Source: Sulfurospirillum arcachonense DSM 9755
GTDB lineage: Bacteria; Campylobacterota; Campylobacteria; Campylobacterales; Sulfurospirillaceae
Direction of reading: 5' to 3'
DNA length: 64,000 bases
NCBI RefSeq assembly: GCF_000597725.1
Contig: NZ_JFBL01000011.1
Coordinates: forward strand, 1-64,000
Under the pieces are notes generated by a model. The model did no database searches and was not told the origin of the DNA. It worked only from the letters and a program-made list of their open reading frames with translations. This document shows positions 8,793 to 16,678 of the stretch, one piece after another. A program made the translations under genes and the position numbers. Position 1 is the first letter of the stretch. Every line of letters starts with the position of its first letter.

Positions 8793-9407
8793 ATGAGTTT
8801 AGAAGTAGCTTTTGTAAAAAGTATAACTGGTAATGTTAGTGTGGTTGATGGCATTACAGATATTCAAAGAGATATAAAAGCTGGCGATGAATTATTTTTA
8901 AATGATACTATTACTCCTGTTGATGCAACCTCAAGTATAGTAATAGCCATAAATGGAAGAGAAGATATAACACTTAATTCAAATGAAAGTTTATTTTTAG
9001 ATAAAAGTGTTATAGATATTCAAAGTTTTTCTGATGAAGCAGTTGTTTCTAGTGGAAGTGTAGAAGAATTTGTAGCAACACTTAATGTTGATTTTGAAAC
9101 AAATATACTGTTTGAAAGTGATGACTTAGACTTTTCAAATGAACATCTTTTTGGACAAGAAGTTGAACATAATCCTACAAGTAGTTTAAATATAAATGAT
9201 ATTATTGAAATGCCAAATGCAGAAACAAAAATCTTTCATGATGATACGCAAGAGGTATCATTAAATCAAGTTGATTGGATAAAACAAGATGATAAAGTTT
9301 TTGAAGATGGACACTCTTTTGATGTTTATACAAAAGATATAGGTGGACATGAAGTGACAACACTATGGATAGAAGATGATATATCGGTCTTTTATAATCA
9401 TAGCTGA
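8793..9407 (+). CDS. Short LapA-like retention-module protein, probable type I secretion substrate without adhesin repeats
   Basis: I chose the Met at 8793 (204 residues), not the in-frame ATG at 8781, because GGGA lies 6 nt upstream and retention modules begin this way. Residues 1-100 match the layout of the LapA retention module: VAFVKSITGNVSVVDG, GDELFLNDTI, a strand-rich part ending DITLNSN, then SVEEFVATL like the SVEEL segment of LapA. No di-alanine (TAAG-type) LapG cleavage site is visible after it. The last 45 residues (VYTKDIGGHEVTTLWIEDD) look like the C-terminal end of type I secreted adhesins. The usual thousands of residues of repeats are missing. It could be a minimal surface plug, a decoy, or an adhesin reduced by deletion. 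Confidence 0.65.
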   Translation: MSLEVAFVKSITGNVSVVDGITDIQRDIKAGDELFLNDTITPVDATSSIVIAINGREDITLNSNESLFLDKSVIDIQSFSDEAVVSSGSVEEFVATLNVDFETNILFESDDLDFSNEHLFGQEVEHNPTSSLNINDIIEMPNAETKIFHDDTQEVSLNQVDWIKQDDKVFEDGHSFDVYTKDIGGHEVTTLWIEDDISVFYNHS

Positions 9408-9423
9408 GGTCACTTCATATAAG

Positions 9424-10821
9424 TTATGAAAAAAACTGTTTTATTGAAGGCATCTTAGATAATATAAAAATATCTAAAGCTAAAACTATTATTAAGCTAA
9501 TCCCTACTAGTGGGAAAAATAAAGATAAAAACAACATTATAGCCATAGCATTTTTCCAATGAGGAAGTTTTGTTGGCTCACTTGGTGCACACAATCTAAA
9601 ACCTGCATTATTTGGTCTTCTTTTCCACCATACAATAACTCCAGAGATAGTAAGAACTATGATTGATAAACAAATTAGAGTATTGATAATAAGGTTCCAA
9701 ATTGTCACTAATCCCATATGAATAGGGATAGAAACAGCCATTGTTTTACCAGCAATAGAGTAGTCATCAAAAGTGATCTTTGCCAATACTTTTCCTGTAT
9801 AACGGTCTACATGTACTGTTTTATCAGCAAAAGGATTTTTAGCATCGCCATTCATAGTATCTTGATTTATAGTCCATACACCTTTTTCACCTTTAGGAAA
9901 AGAAATTCTATATCTTCCTTTAAAACCTATTCTTTGTGCTAGATTATTAATACTAGTAAGATTGATATTTTCACCTTTAAGTGTCCCTAAAGTACCTTTA
10001 CTTGAACCAGAAGCAGGCAGAGGTGTTTTTTCAATTGCCCAAGGAATACCAGATGATGGACTATGATTTAAAGATGCATGGGTTACATCTGATAGAGGTA
10101 TTTTATCCCATTTTTGTGCAGGAAAAGTACTCCATGTTTGGAAAAGTTTTCCTCCCCAAACTCCTGTCCATGCCATACCTGAGAGTAAAAATAGAAGAAA
10201 AAATATAGAAACATACACGCCTAAAGTCATATGAAATTCTTTCCAAAAGCCTTGAGTACTAGAAAATAATTTTGGTATTAATGACAAAGTTATTTTTTTA
10301 TTTCTAGGCCACCACAAATACATACCAGTAATAATCAAAATAATTGCAAAACCTGCTGCTATTTCTAAAATTCTATCACCAAGTGTTCCTAGTAACAAAT
10401 CACTATGAATACTATCTGTAAGATCATAGAGTCCTTGTCTTCGTAACCAATGATTGATTATTTCTCCTGTATATGGATTAATTGCTACTAGTGTTTGCTT
10501 TTTGTGAGTATCTACTAAACGAAATACATTGACTTTATTAGCATCTGAAGCTTTTATCCACTCTACTAATTTAGATTGAGGATTTGAAGATAAAGCAATA
10601 TCTGATTGTTTATTTATACTAAGAGTAACAGTATCTTTAGGTATAGAAACTTTTATATTCTCACCATCTCGTCCATCAAAATAACCAATATACATCATCA
10701 TCATTCCTGTTACCGCTAAAATAAGCATAAAAGGTGTTACAAATAATCCAGCATAAAAATGCCAGCGCCAAACGGCTTTATAAAATTGGTTCTTTTCTTT
10801 AACATTTAGATCTTTTTTCAT
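9424..10821 (-). CDS. PepSY-associated transmembrane protein (PiuB-like)
   Basis: The 465-residue protein has the PepSY-TM architecture. An N-terminal helix (about 20-48, YAGLFVTPFMLILAVTGMMMM) is preceded by a W-R-W-H-F motif. Two periplasmic PepSY-like regions and further helices near 145-170, 195-220, 365-390 and 425-460 follow. Scattered membrane His residues (WHFY, HMTLG, HMGLV) suit haem binding. Family members are linked to iron or siderophore uptake and periplasmic electron transfer. No TonB receptor is adjacent to confirm an iron role. It converges with the retention-module gene (16 nt apart) and diverges from the LapG-like gene. Confidence 0.8.
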   Translation of the reverse strand: MKKDLNVKEKNQFYKAVWRWHFYAGLFVTPFMLILAVTGMMMMYIGYFDGRDGENIKVSIPKDTVTLSINKQSDIALSSNPQSKLVEWIKASDANKVNVFRLVDTHKKQTLVAINPYTGEIINHWLRRQGLYDLTDSIHSDLLLGTLGDRILEIAAGFAIILIITGMYLWWPRNKKITLSLIPKLFSSTQGFWKEFHMTLGVYVSIFFLLFLLSGMAWTGVWGGKLFQTWSTFPAQKWDKIPLSDVTHASLNHSPSSGIPWAIEKTPLPASGSSKGTLGTLKGENINLTSINNLAQRIGFKGRYRISFPKGEKGVWTINQDTMNGDAKNPFADKTVHVDRYTGKVLAKITFDDYSIAGKTMAVSIPIHMGLVTIWNLIINTLICLSIIVLTISGVIVWWKRRPNNAGFRLCAPSEPTKLPHWKNAMAIMLFLSLFFPLVGISLIIVLALDIFILSKMPSIKQFFS

Positions 10822-10881
10822 TAATAATTTTCCTTTGTGTAGATCAAAAGTATTTTTAGGTGCAAAGGTTATCTAAGAATT

Positions 10882-10916
10882 GTTAATTATGCGTTAATTA
10901 TCACTAAACAATTAAC
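10882..10916. promoter_or_regulatory. GTTAATTAT tandem repeat plus inverted half-site between divergent genes
   Basis: GTTAATTAT occurs at 10882 and 10893 (11-bp period, one helical turn). An inverted partner, ATTAAC, lies at 10911-10916. Direct hexamers 11 bp apart are the typical layout for OmpR/PhoB-family sites. The site lies between the PepSY and LapG-like genes and could serve both. Confidence 0.45.
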
Positions 10917-10928
10917 TTCCTAATAATG

Positions 10929-10934
10929 TATAAT
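10929..10934 (+). promoter_or_regulatory. -10 element of the LapG-like gene
   Basis: TATAAT, preceded by TG, lies 31 nt before the chosen ATG. No good -35 is visible, as is usual for Campylobacterota sigma-70 promoters. Confidence 0.5.
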
Positions 10935-10965
10935 AGAAGAGCTAAGAATATATATGAGGTTAAAG

Positions 10966-11616
10966 ATGAATTTACAAATTATAATTAAAATACTTTTCTT
11001 TTTAGTTCTTTGTTTAACAAATATAAATTCAGCGGAGTTCTATCTTAATCCTTATTTTGAAAAAAAGATACAAAAAGATACAAAAAGTTTTCATATTTTA
11101 AAAAACTATGTTGCTTTTATGAATACTCTTGTCAATTTAGATAAAAACTCACAAATACAAAAAATCAATACGTATCTAAATGCTATTATTCCTAGATATG
11201 ATGCTTATAATTATAAAAATGAAGAATACTGGGCAACACCTTTTGAGTTTTTATCACGAGGTGGTGGAGACTGTGAAGATTATGTTATTGCTAAGAGATA
11301 TTCTTTAAAAAAATTAGGTTTTTCAACAAAAGATATGTATCTTAGTGTAGTCAAAGAAAAATATACAGGAGGTGATCATATGGTTTTGAGTTTACATGTA
11401 AACAAAAACAGCCCACCCTTAGTGTTAGATAATCTTAGTACAAAGGTACTTTCTTTCGATAAAAGAGTAGATTTAAAGTTAAATTTTATGTTTAATGATT
11501 TTGAGTTTTTTACTTTAAAAGATTACAAAACTTTTATTAAAATCAATAAAATAAATCTTCCTGCATATGAAAAAATGAAAACTAGAGATAATCAAGAATT
11601 AATTCTAAAAAGATAA
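10966..11616 (+). CDS. lapG: LapG-like periplasmic transglutaminase-like cysteine protease
   Basis: I chose the Met at 10966 because GAGGT lies 5 nt upstream and a signal peptide follows (about 1-23, ending NINSA), giving 216 residues. The bacterial transglutaminase-like cysteine proteinase triad is visible: Cys in GGGDCEDYVIAK, His in GGDHMVLSL, and Asp in LVLDNLS. LapG proteins release LapA-type adhesins by cutting the retention module when c-di-GMP is low. The nearby LapB/LapC genes and retention-module protein support this role. The c-di-GMP receptor LapD, which normally sequesters LapG, is not in the window. The nearest candidate site-bearing protein lacks a visible di-alanine, so the real target may be encoded elsewhere. 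Confidence 0.82.
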   Translation: MNLQIIIKILFFLVLCLTNINSAEFYLNPYFEKKIQKDTKSFHILKNYVAFMNTLVNLDKNSQIQKINTYLNAIIPRYDAYNYKNEEYWATPFEFLSRGGGDCEDYVIAKRYSLKKLGFSTKDMYLSVVKEKYTGGDHMVLSLHVNKNSPPLVLDNLSTKVLSFDKRVDLKLNFMFNDFEFFTLKDYKTFIKINKINLPAYEKMKTRDNQELILKR

Positions 11617-11645
11617 TTTTGTTACCTTCTGTAACTATTACAAAA

Positions 11646-11663
11646 TTGTCATATGGCTGACAA
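11646..11663. promoter_or_regulatory. TTGTCA-N6-TGACAA palindrome
   Basis: A perfect 6-bp inverted repeat with 6-nt spacer lies about 200 bp upstream of the gene at 11845. A possible -10 (TATGAT at 11689) would place the palindrome centre near -46. The same core with the same spacing occurs before nuoG. The shape is typical of Crp/Fnr-family sites. Confidence 0.45.
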
Positions 11664-11844
11664 AAATGAAACAAAAGTTAAATAACCCTATGATATAGGT
11701 ATCTTTTATAAAAATTTAATAAATTTAACACTTAATTGTTATAGTAAAATTATTTTTTAAGTTCTGTATTAAAAAACTAATACTATATTACTAGCATCAA
11801 AGGTAGTACTTTTAGTATTCCTTTATAAGAATTAGAGGTTTATT

Positions 11845-12066
11845 TTGGCAAAACAAAAATTTGATAGAGAAGTTATTAAAAATGTTATTGAGAAGAGTAA
11901 AACTAAACGTAAGATTGCTCAATTAACTATAAAAATAGATTCAAGACTAGATGATGCATTAGTGAAATTAGCTAAAGCTTTAAACATTTCAAAGAATAAA
12001 CTTATAGAAGAGACTCTTTTTGAAAGTGGAATCATTGAAGAAGTTGAAGAAAATTACTATGATTAA
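11845..12066 (+). CDS. Small ribbon-helix-helix DNA-binding protein
   Basis: The 73-residue protein starts with TTG and has AGAGG 7 nt upstream. The N-terminal third is basic (MAKQKFDREVIKNVIEKSKT). Residues about 25-65 fit a CopG/Arc-type ribbon-helix-helix: beta strand AQLTIKIDSRLDDAL, helix, turn ALNISKNKL, helix. The tail is acidic. Its end overlaps the next gene by 8 nt, so the two are translated together. Such small regulators often repress their own operon, sometimes as antitoxins. No toxin family is recognisable in the partner. Confidence 0.6.
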   Translation: MAKQKFDREVIKNVIEKSKTKRKIAQLTIKIDSRLDDALVKLAKALNISKNKLIEETLFESGIIEEVEENYYD

Positions 12067-12718
12067 ATTTCCAGCACAAGAAGTTGTTATTAAGGCTTTG
12101 TTAAATGGTATGATGAAAGCAGTAAATAATTTTCTTGTATGGACCAATAATAGACTTTTTTTGTCCCATGGTCCTCATAAAATTATATCAATACATGTAG
12201 CGCAGGAAATAGCAACAATAGACAATGCACCGGAGATTTTTATAGATGCTACTATTGCTGATATTTTAAGATGTTCTTTAAATGATAGAGAAGCTTATAA
12301 AGAGTATATGCATGAAAAACAATTATCTCAAGGAAGTTTTGATATTACTTTAGATGATAGATTTGAGCATAAAAATAATAACGATTCTATTTCAAGAGTA
12401 ATTGTCACAGTAAAAAATGGTGTAAGAAATGCAAAACAAGAACACTTAAATGAGATAGAGAAAATTTGCAAAATGTTAGATAGAAAGAATAGTGATGATT
12501 CAACATTAGATTATGGAGTGTTTGCGTTTTATTCTGATTTATCAAATAATGCAAGAAAAAAACTTCATAAAAGATTGCCAGAGATTGAAAAAAAATTTGA
12601 TGAAGTGGTGAAAAATTTTTCTTCTTTAAAATCAAAATTTATTCACAATGAAATACAAAGTATAGCTGATAGCGGAGAATGGGTTGTAGGTTGTTATGTT
12701 ATAGAGCCTGTGAATTAA
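12059..12718 (+). CDS. Unknown protein coupled to the ribbon-helix-helix gene
   Basis: I do not recognise this 219-residue protein. The start at 12059 overlaps the upstream stop by 8 nt. The longer frame from 12020 would overlap it by 47 nt. There is no signal peptide or membrane segment. The N-terminal half is mixed alpha/beta (WTNNRLFLSHGPHKIISIHV, then a strand-rich region). The C-terminal half is helical and Lys/Glu-rich (ARKKLHKRLPEIEKKFDEVV). A cytoplasmic protein whose level is controlled by its small DNA-binding partner is the only inference the context allows. Confidence 0.6.
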   Translation: MIKFPAQEVVIKALLNGMMKAVNNFLVWTNNRLFLSHGPHKIISIHVAQEIATIDNAPEIFIDATIADILRCSLNDREAYKEYMHEKQLSQGSFDITLDDRFEHKNNNDSISRVIVTVKNGVRNAKQEHLNEIEKICKMLDRKNSDDSTLDYGVFAFYSDLSNNARKKLHKRLPEIEKKFDEVVKNFSSLKSKFIHNEIQSIADSGEWVVGCYVIEPVN

Positions 12719-12723
12719 CTGAG

Positions 12724-12756
12724 TTTTTTTAAGATACCACTAGGTATTTTAAAAAA
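12724..12756. repeat. A/T-rich inverted repeat before livK
   Basis: Seven T followed by AAGATACC, a 4-nt loop and GGTATTTT plus six A form a near-perfect 14-bp hairpin. It has T in the left arm and A in the right arm, so there is no free T tract on either strand. It may be a weak bidirectional terminator or a leader hairpin for livK. Confidence 0.5.
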
Positions 12757-12805
12757 GCTTGGAAGCAATTTTAAAGCTCTTCGAGTAAAATTCAAAGGAG
12801 AATAG

Positions 12806-13933
12806 ATGAGAAAAATATTACCAAAGTTAGCTGCATCAGCAGTAGTTTGTGCGGCATTAGTAACAGCAGGAAGTGCTGCTGATGTTATTAAAATCGGTGT
12901 ACAAGCACCTATTACTGGAAAGTATGCAAATGAAGGTCAAAGTATTGATAATGGGGTAAGACTTGTTATTGAACAACTCAATGCGAAGGGTGGAGTTTTA
13001 GGAAAACAAATCGAAGTTATCAGTTGTGATGATGAAGGAAAAGCTCAAAAAGCAGCTATTTGTGCAAGAAAACTTGTAAATGAAAAAGTACTTGCTGTAA
13101 TTGGCTCATATACTTCAGGTGCAACAGAAGCAGCTCAAACAACTTATTATAGAAATAAAACTTTGCAAACAAGTGATGGGACAAGTGATAGTTTAACAAA
13201 ACATAAATATTGGACATTTTTTAGAAATTCATTTCAAAATAGTGCACAAGCAGATTTTACAGCGAAATATTTAGTAAAAGAAAAAGGCTATAAAAAGATT
13301 GTTGTTCTTTCTGATTATTCTTCTTATGCAGTTGGTCTAGCTGATTCAGCAGCAAAATCAATTAAAGCAGAAGGTGGAAATTTAATTTATCAAGGTAAAA
13401 TCAAGTCAGGAACACAAAATTTTACTGCAGTTTTAACAAAAATCAAATCAATGAAACCAGATGCTATTTATTTTAGTGGATATTATACAGATGGTGGTTT
13501 GTTACGTGCGCAACAACAACAATTAGGAATTGATGCTGCATTTATTGGTGGTGATTCAAATGATAATCCAGATTTTATGAAATTAGCTGGAAAAAGTGCA
13601 AAAGGTACTCTACTTGTAAATTTCCCAACACCAGATTTTCTTCCTTATGATGCTGCAAAAAAGTTCTTAAAAGACTACAATGCTAAATATGGTATGGCTC
13701 CAGCTTCAGTTTGGGCACTAATGAATATTGATGGACTTAAAGCTATTATTTATGCAGCTGAGCAAACAAAAAGTTTTGACACTAAAAAAATAAGTGATTA
13801 TTTACATACACTAAAAGATTTCCCAGGAATTACAGGTCCAGTATCATTTAGAGATGATGGTGAAAGAATTAATACTAAATTTAATGTTTATGAAATTCAA
13901 GCAGATAATAGCTATAAAATTGTAAATAAATAA
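12806..13933 (+). CDS. livK: Branched-chain amino acid ABC transporter, periplasmic binding protein
   Basis: The 375-residue precursor has a clear signal peptide (about 1-25, LAASAVVCAALVTAGSAAD). The type I periplasmic-binding fold follows from IKIGVQAPITGKYANEGQSI. The LivK-like GVQAP..G entry and the VIGSYTSGATEAAQTTY hinge region are visible. It captures leucine, isoleucine, valine or a related amino acid and hands it to LivHM. It is the first gene of livKHMGF, with GGAGAATAG as ribosome site. The exact ligand cannot be read from sequence. Confidence 0.9.
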   Translation: MRKILPKLAASAVVCAALVTAGSAADVIKIGVQAPITGKYANEGQSIDNGVRLVIEQLNAKGGVLGKQIEVISCDDEGKAQKAAICARKLVNEKVLAVIGSYTSGATEAAQTTYYRNKTLQTSDGTSDSLTKHKYWTFFRNSFQNSAQADFTAKYLVKEKGYKKIVVLSDYSSYAVGLADSAAKSIKAEGGNLIYQGKIKSGTQNFTAVLTKIKSMKPDAIYFSGYYTDGGLLRAQQQQLGIDAAFIGGDSNDNPDFMKLAGKSAKGTLLVNFPTPDFLPYDAAKKFLKDYNAKYGMAPASVWALMNIDGLKAIIYAAEQTKSFDTKKISDYLHTLKDFPGITGPVSFRDDGERINTKFNVYEIQADNSYKIVNK

Positions 13934-13954
13934 TTTAAAACGAAAGTGTAATAA

Positions 13955-14857
13955 ATGGATATATTTCTTCAACAACTTGTCAATGGTTTGACAATAGGAA
14001 GTCTATATGCTTTAGTTGCCTTGGGTTATACGATGGTCTACGGGGTTATGAAGTTAATTAACTTTGCCCACGGAGACCTCGTGGCCTTATCAGCTTTTGC
14101 AGGACTTACAGTTTATACAAATATTTTTGCTGATGGAGGTACTTCCATCATTGCAGTTATCACAGTATTTATGTTTACTGCAGCAATTATTGCGGTAGTT
14201 GGTGTTCTTCTTGAACGTCTTGCTTACAGGCCTTTACGAACGGCACCACGTCTTAGTGCAGTTGTTTCTGCTTTAGGAGCTGGCCTTGTGATTCAAAATG
14301 CTATTATGTTAATTTGGGGACCAAATATGAAAATATTCCCTTCAGATTTATTTCCGTCTACTATTTGGGATATTAATGGTGTTGTTGTAACATTTACACA
14401 ACTTATGATTTTAGGAATATCTTCTGTTTTAATGATAGCTCTTTATCTTTTTATTAATAAAACAAAAATGGGAACAGCAATTCGTGCAGTTGCTATAGAT
14501 CAAGATGCTGCTAAACTTATGGGTATCAATGTTAATAAAATCATTATGATTATATTTGTTATTGGTTCTGCTCTTGGTGCAGTTGCTGGACTTTTTATCG
14601 GAATTTACTATAGAGGTATTACTTTTGATATGGGATGGATGTATGGTTTAAGTGCATTTGTTGCAGCTATTATTGGTGGTATTGGTAATATCCCAGGAGC
14701 TATGTTTGGTGGTCTTATGTTAGGATTATTTAATGCACTTATTAGTGGTTATATTTCTAGTGCTTGGGCTGAAACATTTACATTTATTCTTCTTATTATT
14801 GTTCTAATTTTTAGACCAACAGGAATACTTGGCGAAAAAGTGGCGGAGAAGGTGTAA
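13955..14857 (+). CDS. livH: Branched-chain amino acid ABC transporter permease LivH
   Basis: The 300-residue inner-membrane permease of the LivH family has about eight hydrophobic segments. It carries typical motifs: GLTIGSLYALVALGYTMVYG near the N-terminus, INFAHGDLVALSAF, the coupling-loop region GTAIRAVAIDQDAAKLMGIN, and the C-terminal FRPTGILGEK. It pairs with LivM to form the membrane channel. Its TAA stop shares an A with an ATG (TAATG) that opens a 32-codon ORF reaching livM. Confidence 0.93.
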   Translation: MDIFLQQLVNGLTIGSLYALVALGYTMVYGVMKLINFAHGDLVALSAFAGLTVYTNIFADGGTSIIAVITVFMFTAAIIAVVGVLLERLAYRPLRTAPRLSAVVSALGAGLVIQNAIMLIWGPNMKIFPSDLFPSTIWDINGVVVTFTQLMILGISSVLMIALYLFINKTKMGTAIRAVAIDQDAAKLMGINVNKIIMIIFVIGSALGAVAGLFIGIYYRGITFDMGWMYGLSAFVAAIIGGIGNIPGAMFGGLMLGLFNALISGYISSAWAETFTFILLIIVLIFRPTGILGEKVAEKV

Positions 14858-14955
14858 TGAAAAATTTATTAAATTTTACTCTTTCTAAGAGAAAAGCTTT
14901 AGTGCGAGGAATTTCTTTGGGTACTTGTTCGCAAAGAAAGGAGACAGTAAAATGA
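14857..14955 (+). CDS. Coupled small ORF between livH and livM (32 codons)
   Basis: An ATG overlapping the livH stop (TAATG) opens a frame that runs to a TGA overlapping the livM start (ATGA). It is thus linked at both ends. The product is 32 residues, basic, with RKALVRGISLGTCSQRKE in its second half. The ALVRGI part is shared with small ORFs before rpsL and argF, and ALV...TCS with one before nuoF. It may be a translated coupling peptide, or a by-product of a conserved RNA element lying in it. No protein family is recognised. Confidence 0.4.
   Translation: MKNLLNFTLSKRKALVRGISLGTCSQRKETVK
14896..14944 (+). promoter_or_regulatory. Leader element copy before livM
   Basis: GCTTTAGT, two bases, GAGGAATT, then a perfect 8-bp stem TTTCTTTG / CAAAGAAA (14912-14919 with 14932-14939) with a loop containing ACTTGTTC. 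GGAG of the livM ribosome site follows directly. Copies lie before rpsL, argF, nuoF and rplL. Confidence 0.6.
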
Positions 14956-15899
14956 GTAAAACAAATATGATAGCACTAGGCTTTTTAGTTATTATGGGAG
15001 TTTTTCCTTTTTTTGCTGATTCTGCTTGGTTAGCAGTTGGAACAACATTTCTTGTCTTTTCTGTAGTTGCTTTTTCACAAGATATTATTTTGGGCCGTGC
15101 AGGGGCATTTCATATGGGACATGCTGCATTTTTTGGAATAGGTGCTTATACAACAGCTATTTTAAATACACATTTTGGATGGCCTATTTTAGCGACTTGG
15201 GCACCAGCAGTTATACTTCCAATGACAGTAGCACTTATAACAATTTCTCCAATTATACATTTAAGAGGAGATTATCTTTTAGTTGCTACTATTGGTATAA
15301 ATATCATTTTTATTCAAGTATTGGAAAATGATTTATTTGGATTAACTGGTGGACCAAATGGAATTTTTGGAATAGATGTTGTAAGAGTTTTTGGATTTGA
15401 ATTTTTTGAACAAACCCATATGTATTATATGGCTTTTATACTTTTAGGTATAACGCTGTTTATTATGAAAAGTTTAGATGGAAGCAAATTTGGTCGTGCA
15501 ATGTTTTATATCAATAAAGATGACGTTGCAGCTCAAAGTATGGGTATAAATATAAGATATTATAAAATGTATGCTTTTGCTATTGGTGCTGGAATTGCTG
15601 GAGCTGCTGGAAGTATGTTCTCAGTACAATATTCAGCAGTTAGTCCTGAAGCATTTAATGTACTGCAATCAATAATGTTTTTTACTATTGTTCTTGTTGG
15701 TGGTTCAGCTTCACTTCCTGGAGTTTTAATAGGAACATTTGTTATGTTTGTTCTTCCTGAAATTTTCCGTGAATTTGAAACAGCACGTTATTTAGTATTT
15801 GGACTAGCGATGATTTTAACAATGATTTTAAGACCTCGTGGTATTTGGCCAGTTAAATTTGGCAATATACCAGCATTCTTGAAAAAGGATGTGAAATGA
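14952..15899 (+). CDS. livM: Branched-chain amino acid ABC transporter permease LivM
   Basis: The 315-residue inner-membrane permease pairs with LivH. I chose the ATG at 14952 because AAAGGAG sits 8 nt upstream; an in-frame TTG at 14925 gives a Lys-rich extension with no ribosome site. Family motifs include GRAGAFHMGHAAFFGIGAYT, HLRGDYLLVATIG, LTGGPNGIFGI and the C-terminal LRPRGIWP. Its last codons overlap the livG start. The usual cytoplasmic N-terminal extension of some LivM proteins is absent; the coupled small ORF upstream occupies that place. Confidence 0.92.
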   Translation: MSKTNMIALGFLVIMGVFPFFADSAWLAVGTTFLVFSVVAFSQDIILGRAGAFHMGHAAFFGIGAYTTAILNTHFGWPILATWAPAVILPMTVALITISPIIHLRGDYLLVATIGINIIFIQVLENDLFGLTGGPNGIFGIDVVRVFGFEFFEQTHMYYMAFILLGITLFIMKSLDGSKFGRAMFYINKDDVAAQSMGINIRYYKMYAFAIGAGIAGAAGSMFSVQYSAVSPEAFNVLQSIMFFTIVLVGGSASLPGVLIGTFVMFVLPEIFREFETARYLVFGLAMILTMILRPRGIWPVKFGNIPAFLKKDVK

Positions 15900-16678
15900 G
15901 TCAATATTTATTAGAAATAAAAAATGTTTCAAAATTTTTCTCTGGACTTACAGCAATTGACGCTTTAAATCTTAAGGTAAAAAAAGGTCAGATTTATGGC
16001 ATTATTGGACCAAATGGAGCAGGTAAAACAACACTTTTTAACTGTATAACAGGAATATATACTCCTGAAGAAGGTGAAATTTTATGGAATGGTAAAGAGA
16101 TAAAAGGAACAGCTCCTGATAAGATTGCTGCACTTGGGATTTTAAGAACATTTCAAACAATTAGACTATTTGCTGAGATGAGTGTCGCTGAGAATATTAT
16201 GTCAGGACGCCATATAAAATCTAACCAAAAGTGGTACAACGGCATAATACCAACACCTGCATATTATAAAGATGAAAAGTATAACTGGGAAAAAGTTGGT
16301 GAATATATGGAGCTTTTTGGACTTAGTGAATATGCAACAACACCAGCAGGTGATTTATCTTATGGTGTGCAAAGAAAAATTGAGATGGCAAGAGCATTAG
16401 CTGCTGAGCCAGAACTTTTGATACTTGATGAACCTGCAGCTGGACTTAATGAGAATGAAACAAAAGAGTTAGCAGAAATTATTCGTAAGATTCAAGATAT
16501 GGGTGTCACAATTATGATGATTGAGCATGACATGGATATGGTTATGAGCTTATGTGAGTACATGACAGTTATTAATTTTGGAGCTTGGATATGCGATGGA
16601 ATTCCTGAACATGTTCAAGATAATCCCGCAGTAATTGAAGCCTATATTGGTGTTGAAGATGAAGATGAGGATGAATAA
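15896..16678 (+). CDS. livG: Branched-chain amino acid ABC transporter ATPase LivG
   Basis: The 260-residue ABC ATPase has Walker A GPNGAGKTT (about 39-47), the LivG-typical GILRTFQTIRLFAEMSVAEN, a signature region LSYGVQRKIEMARAL, and Walker B LLILDEPAAGL. The His switch is IEHDMDMV. The C-terminal end is acidic (GVEDEDEDE). It overlaps livM by ATGA, and its stop TAATG overlaps livF, so the operon is translated as a tightly coupled unit. Confidence 0.94.
   Translation: MSQYLLEIKNVSKFFSGLTAIDALNLKVKKGQIYGIIGPNGAGKTTLFNCITGIYTPEEGEILWNGKEIKGTAPDKIAALGILRTFQTIRLFAEMSVAENIMSGRHIKSNQKWYNGIIPTPAYYKDEKYNWEKVGEYMELFGLSEYATTPAGDLSYGVQRKIEMARALAAEPELLILDEPAAGLNENETKELAEIIRKIQDMGVTIMMIEHDMDMVMSLCEYMTVINFGAWICDGIPEHVQDNPAVIEAYIGVEDEDEDE

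Noticed and set aside
9718-10208. Two plus-strand open frames of about 75 codons opposite the PepSY gene
   Set aside because: No family signal or ribosome site; they lie wholly antisense to a good gene.
12724-12756. Classical terminator after the unknown gene
   Set aside because: The T tract lies within the left arm of the stem and not after it, on either strand.
14857-14955. Frameshift in livM
   Set aside because: livM has its own good ribosome site and a complete family N-terminus at 14952, and the upstream frame is joined to livH by TAATG, which suggests design and not damage.
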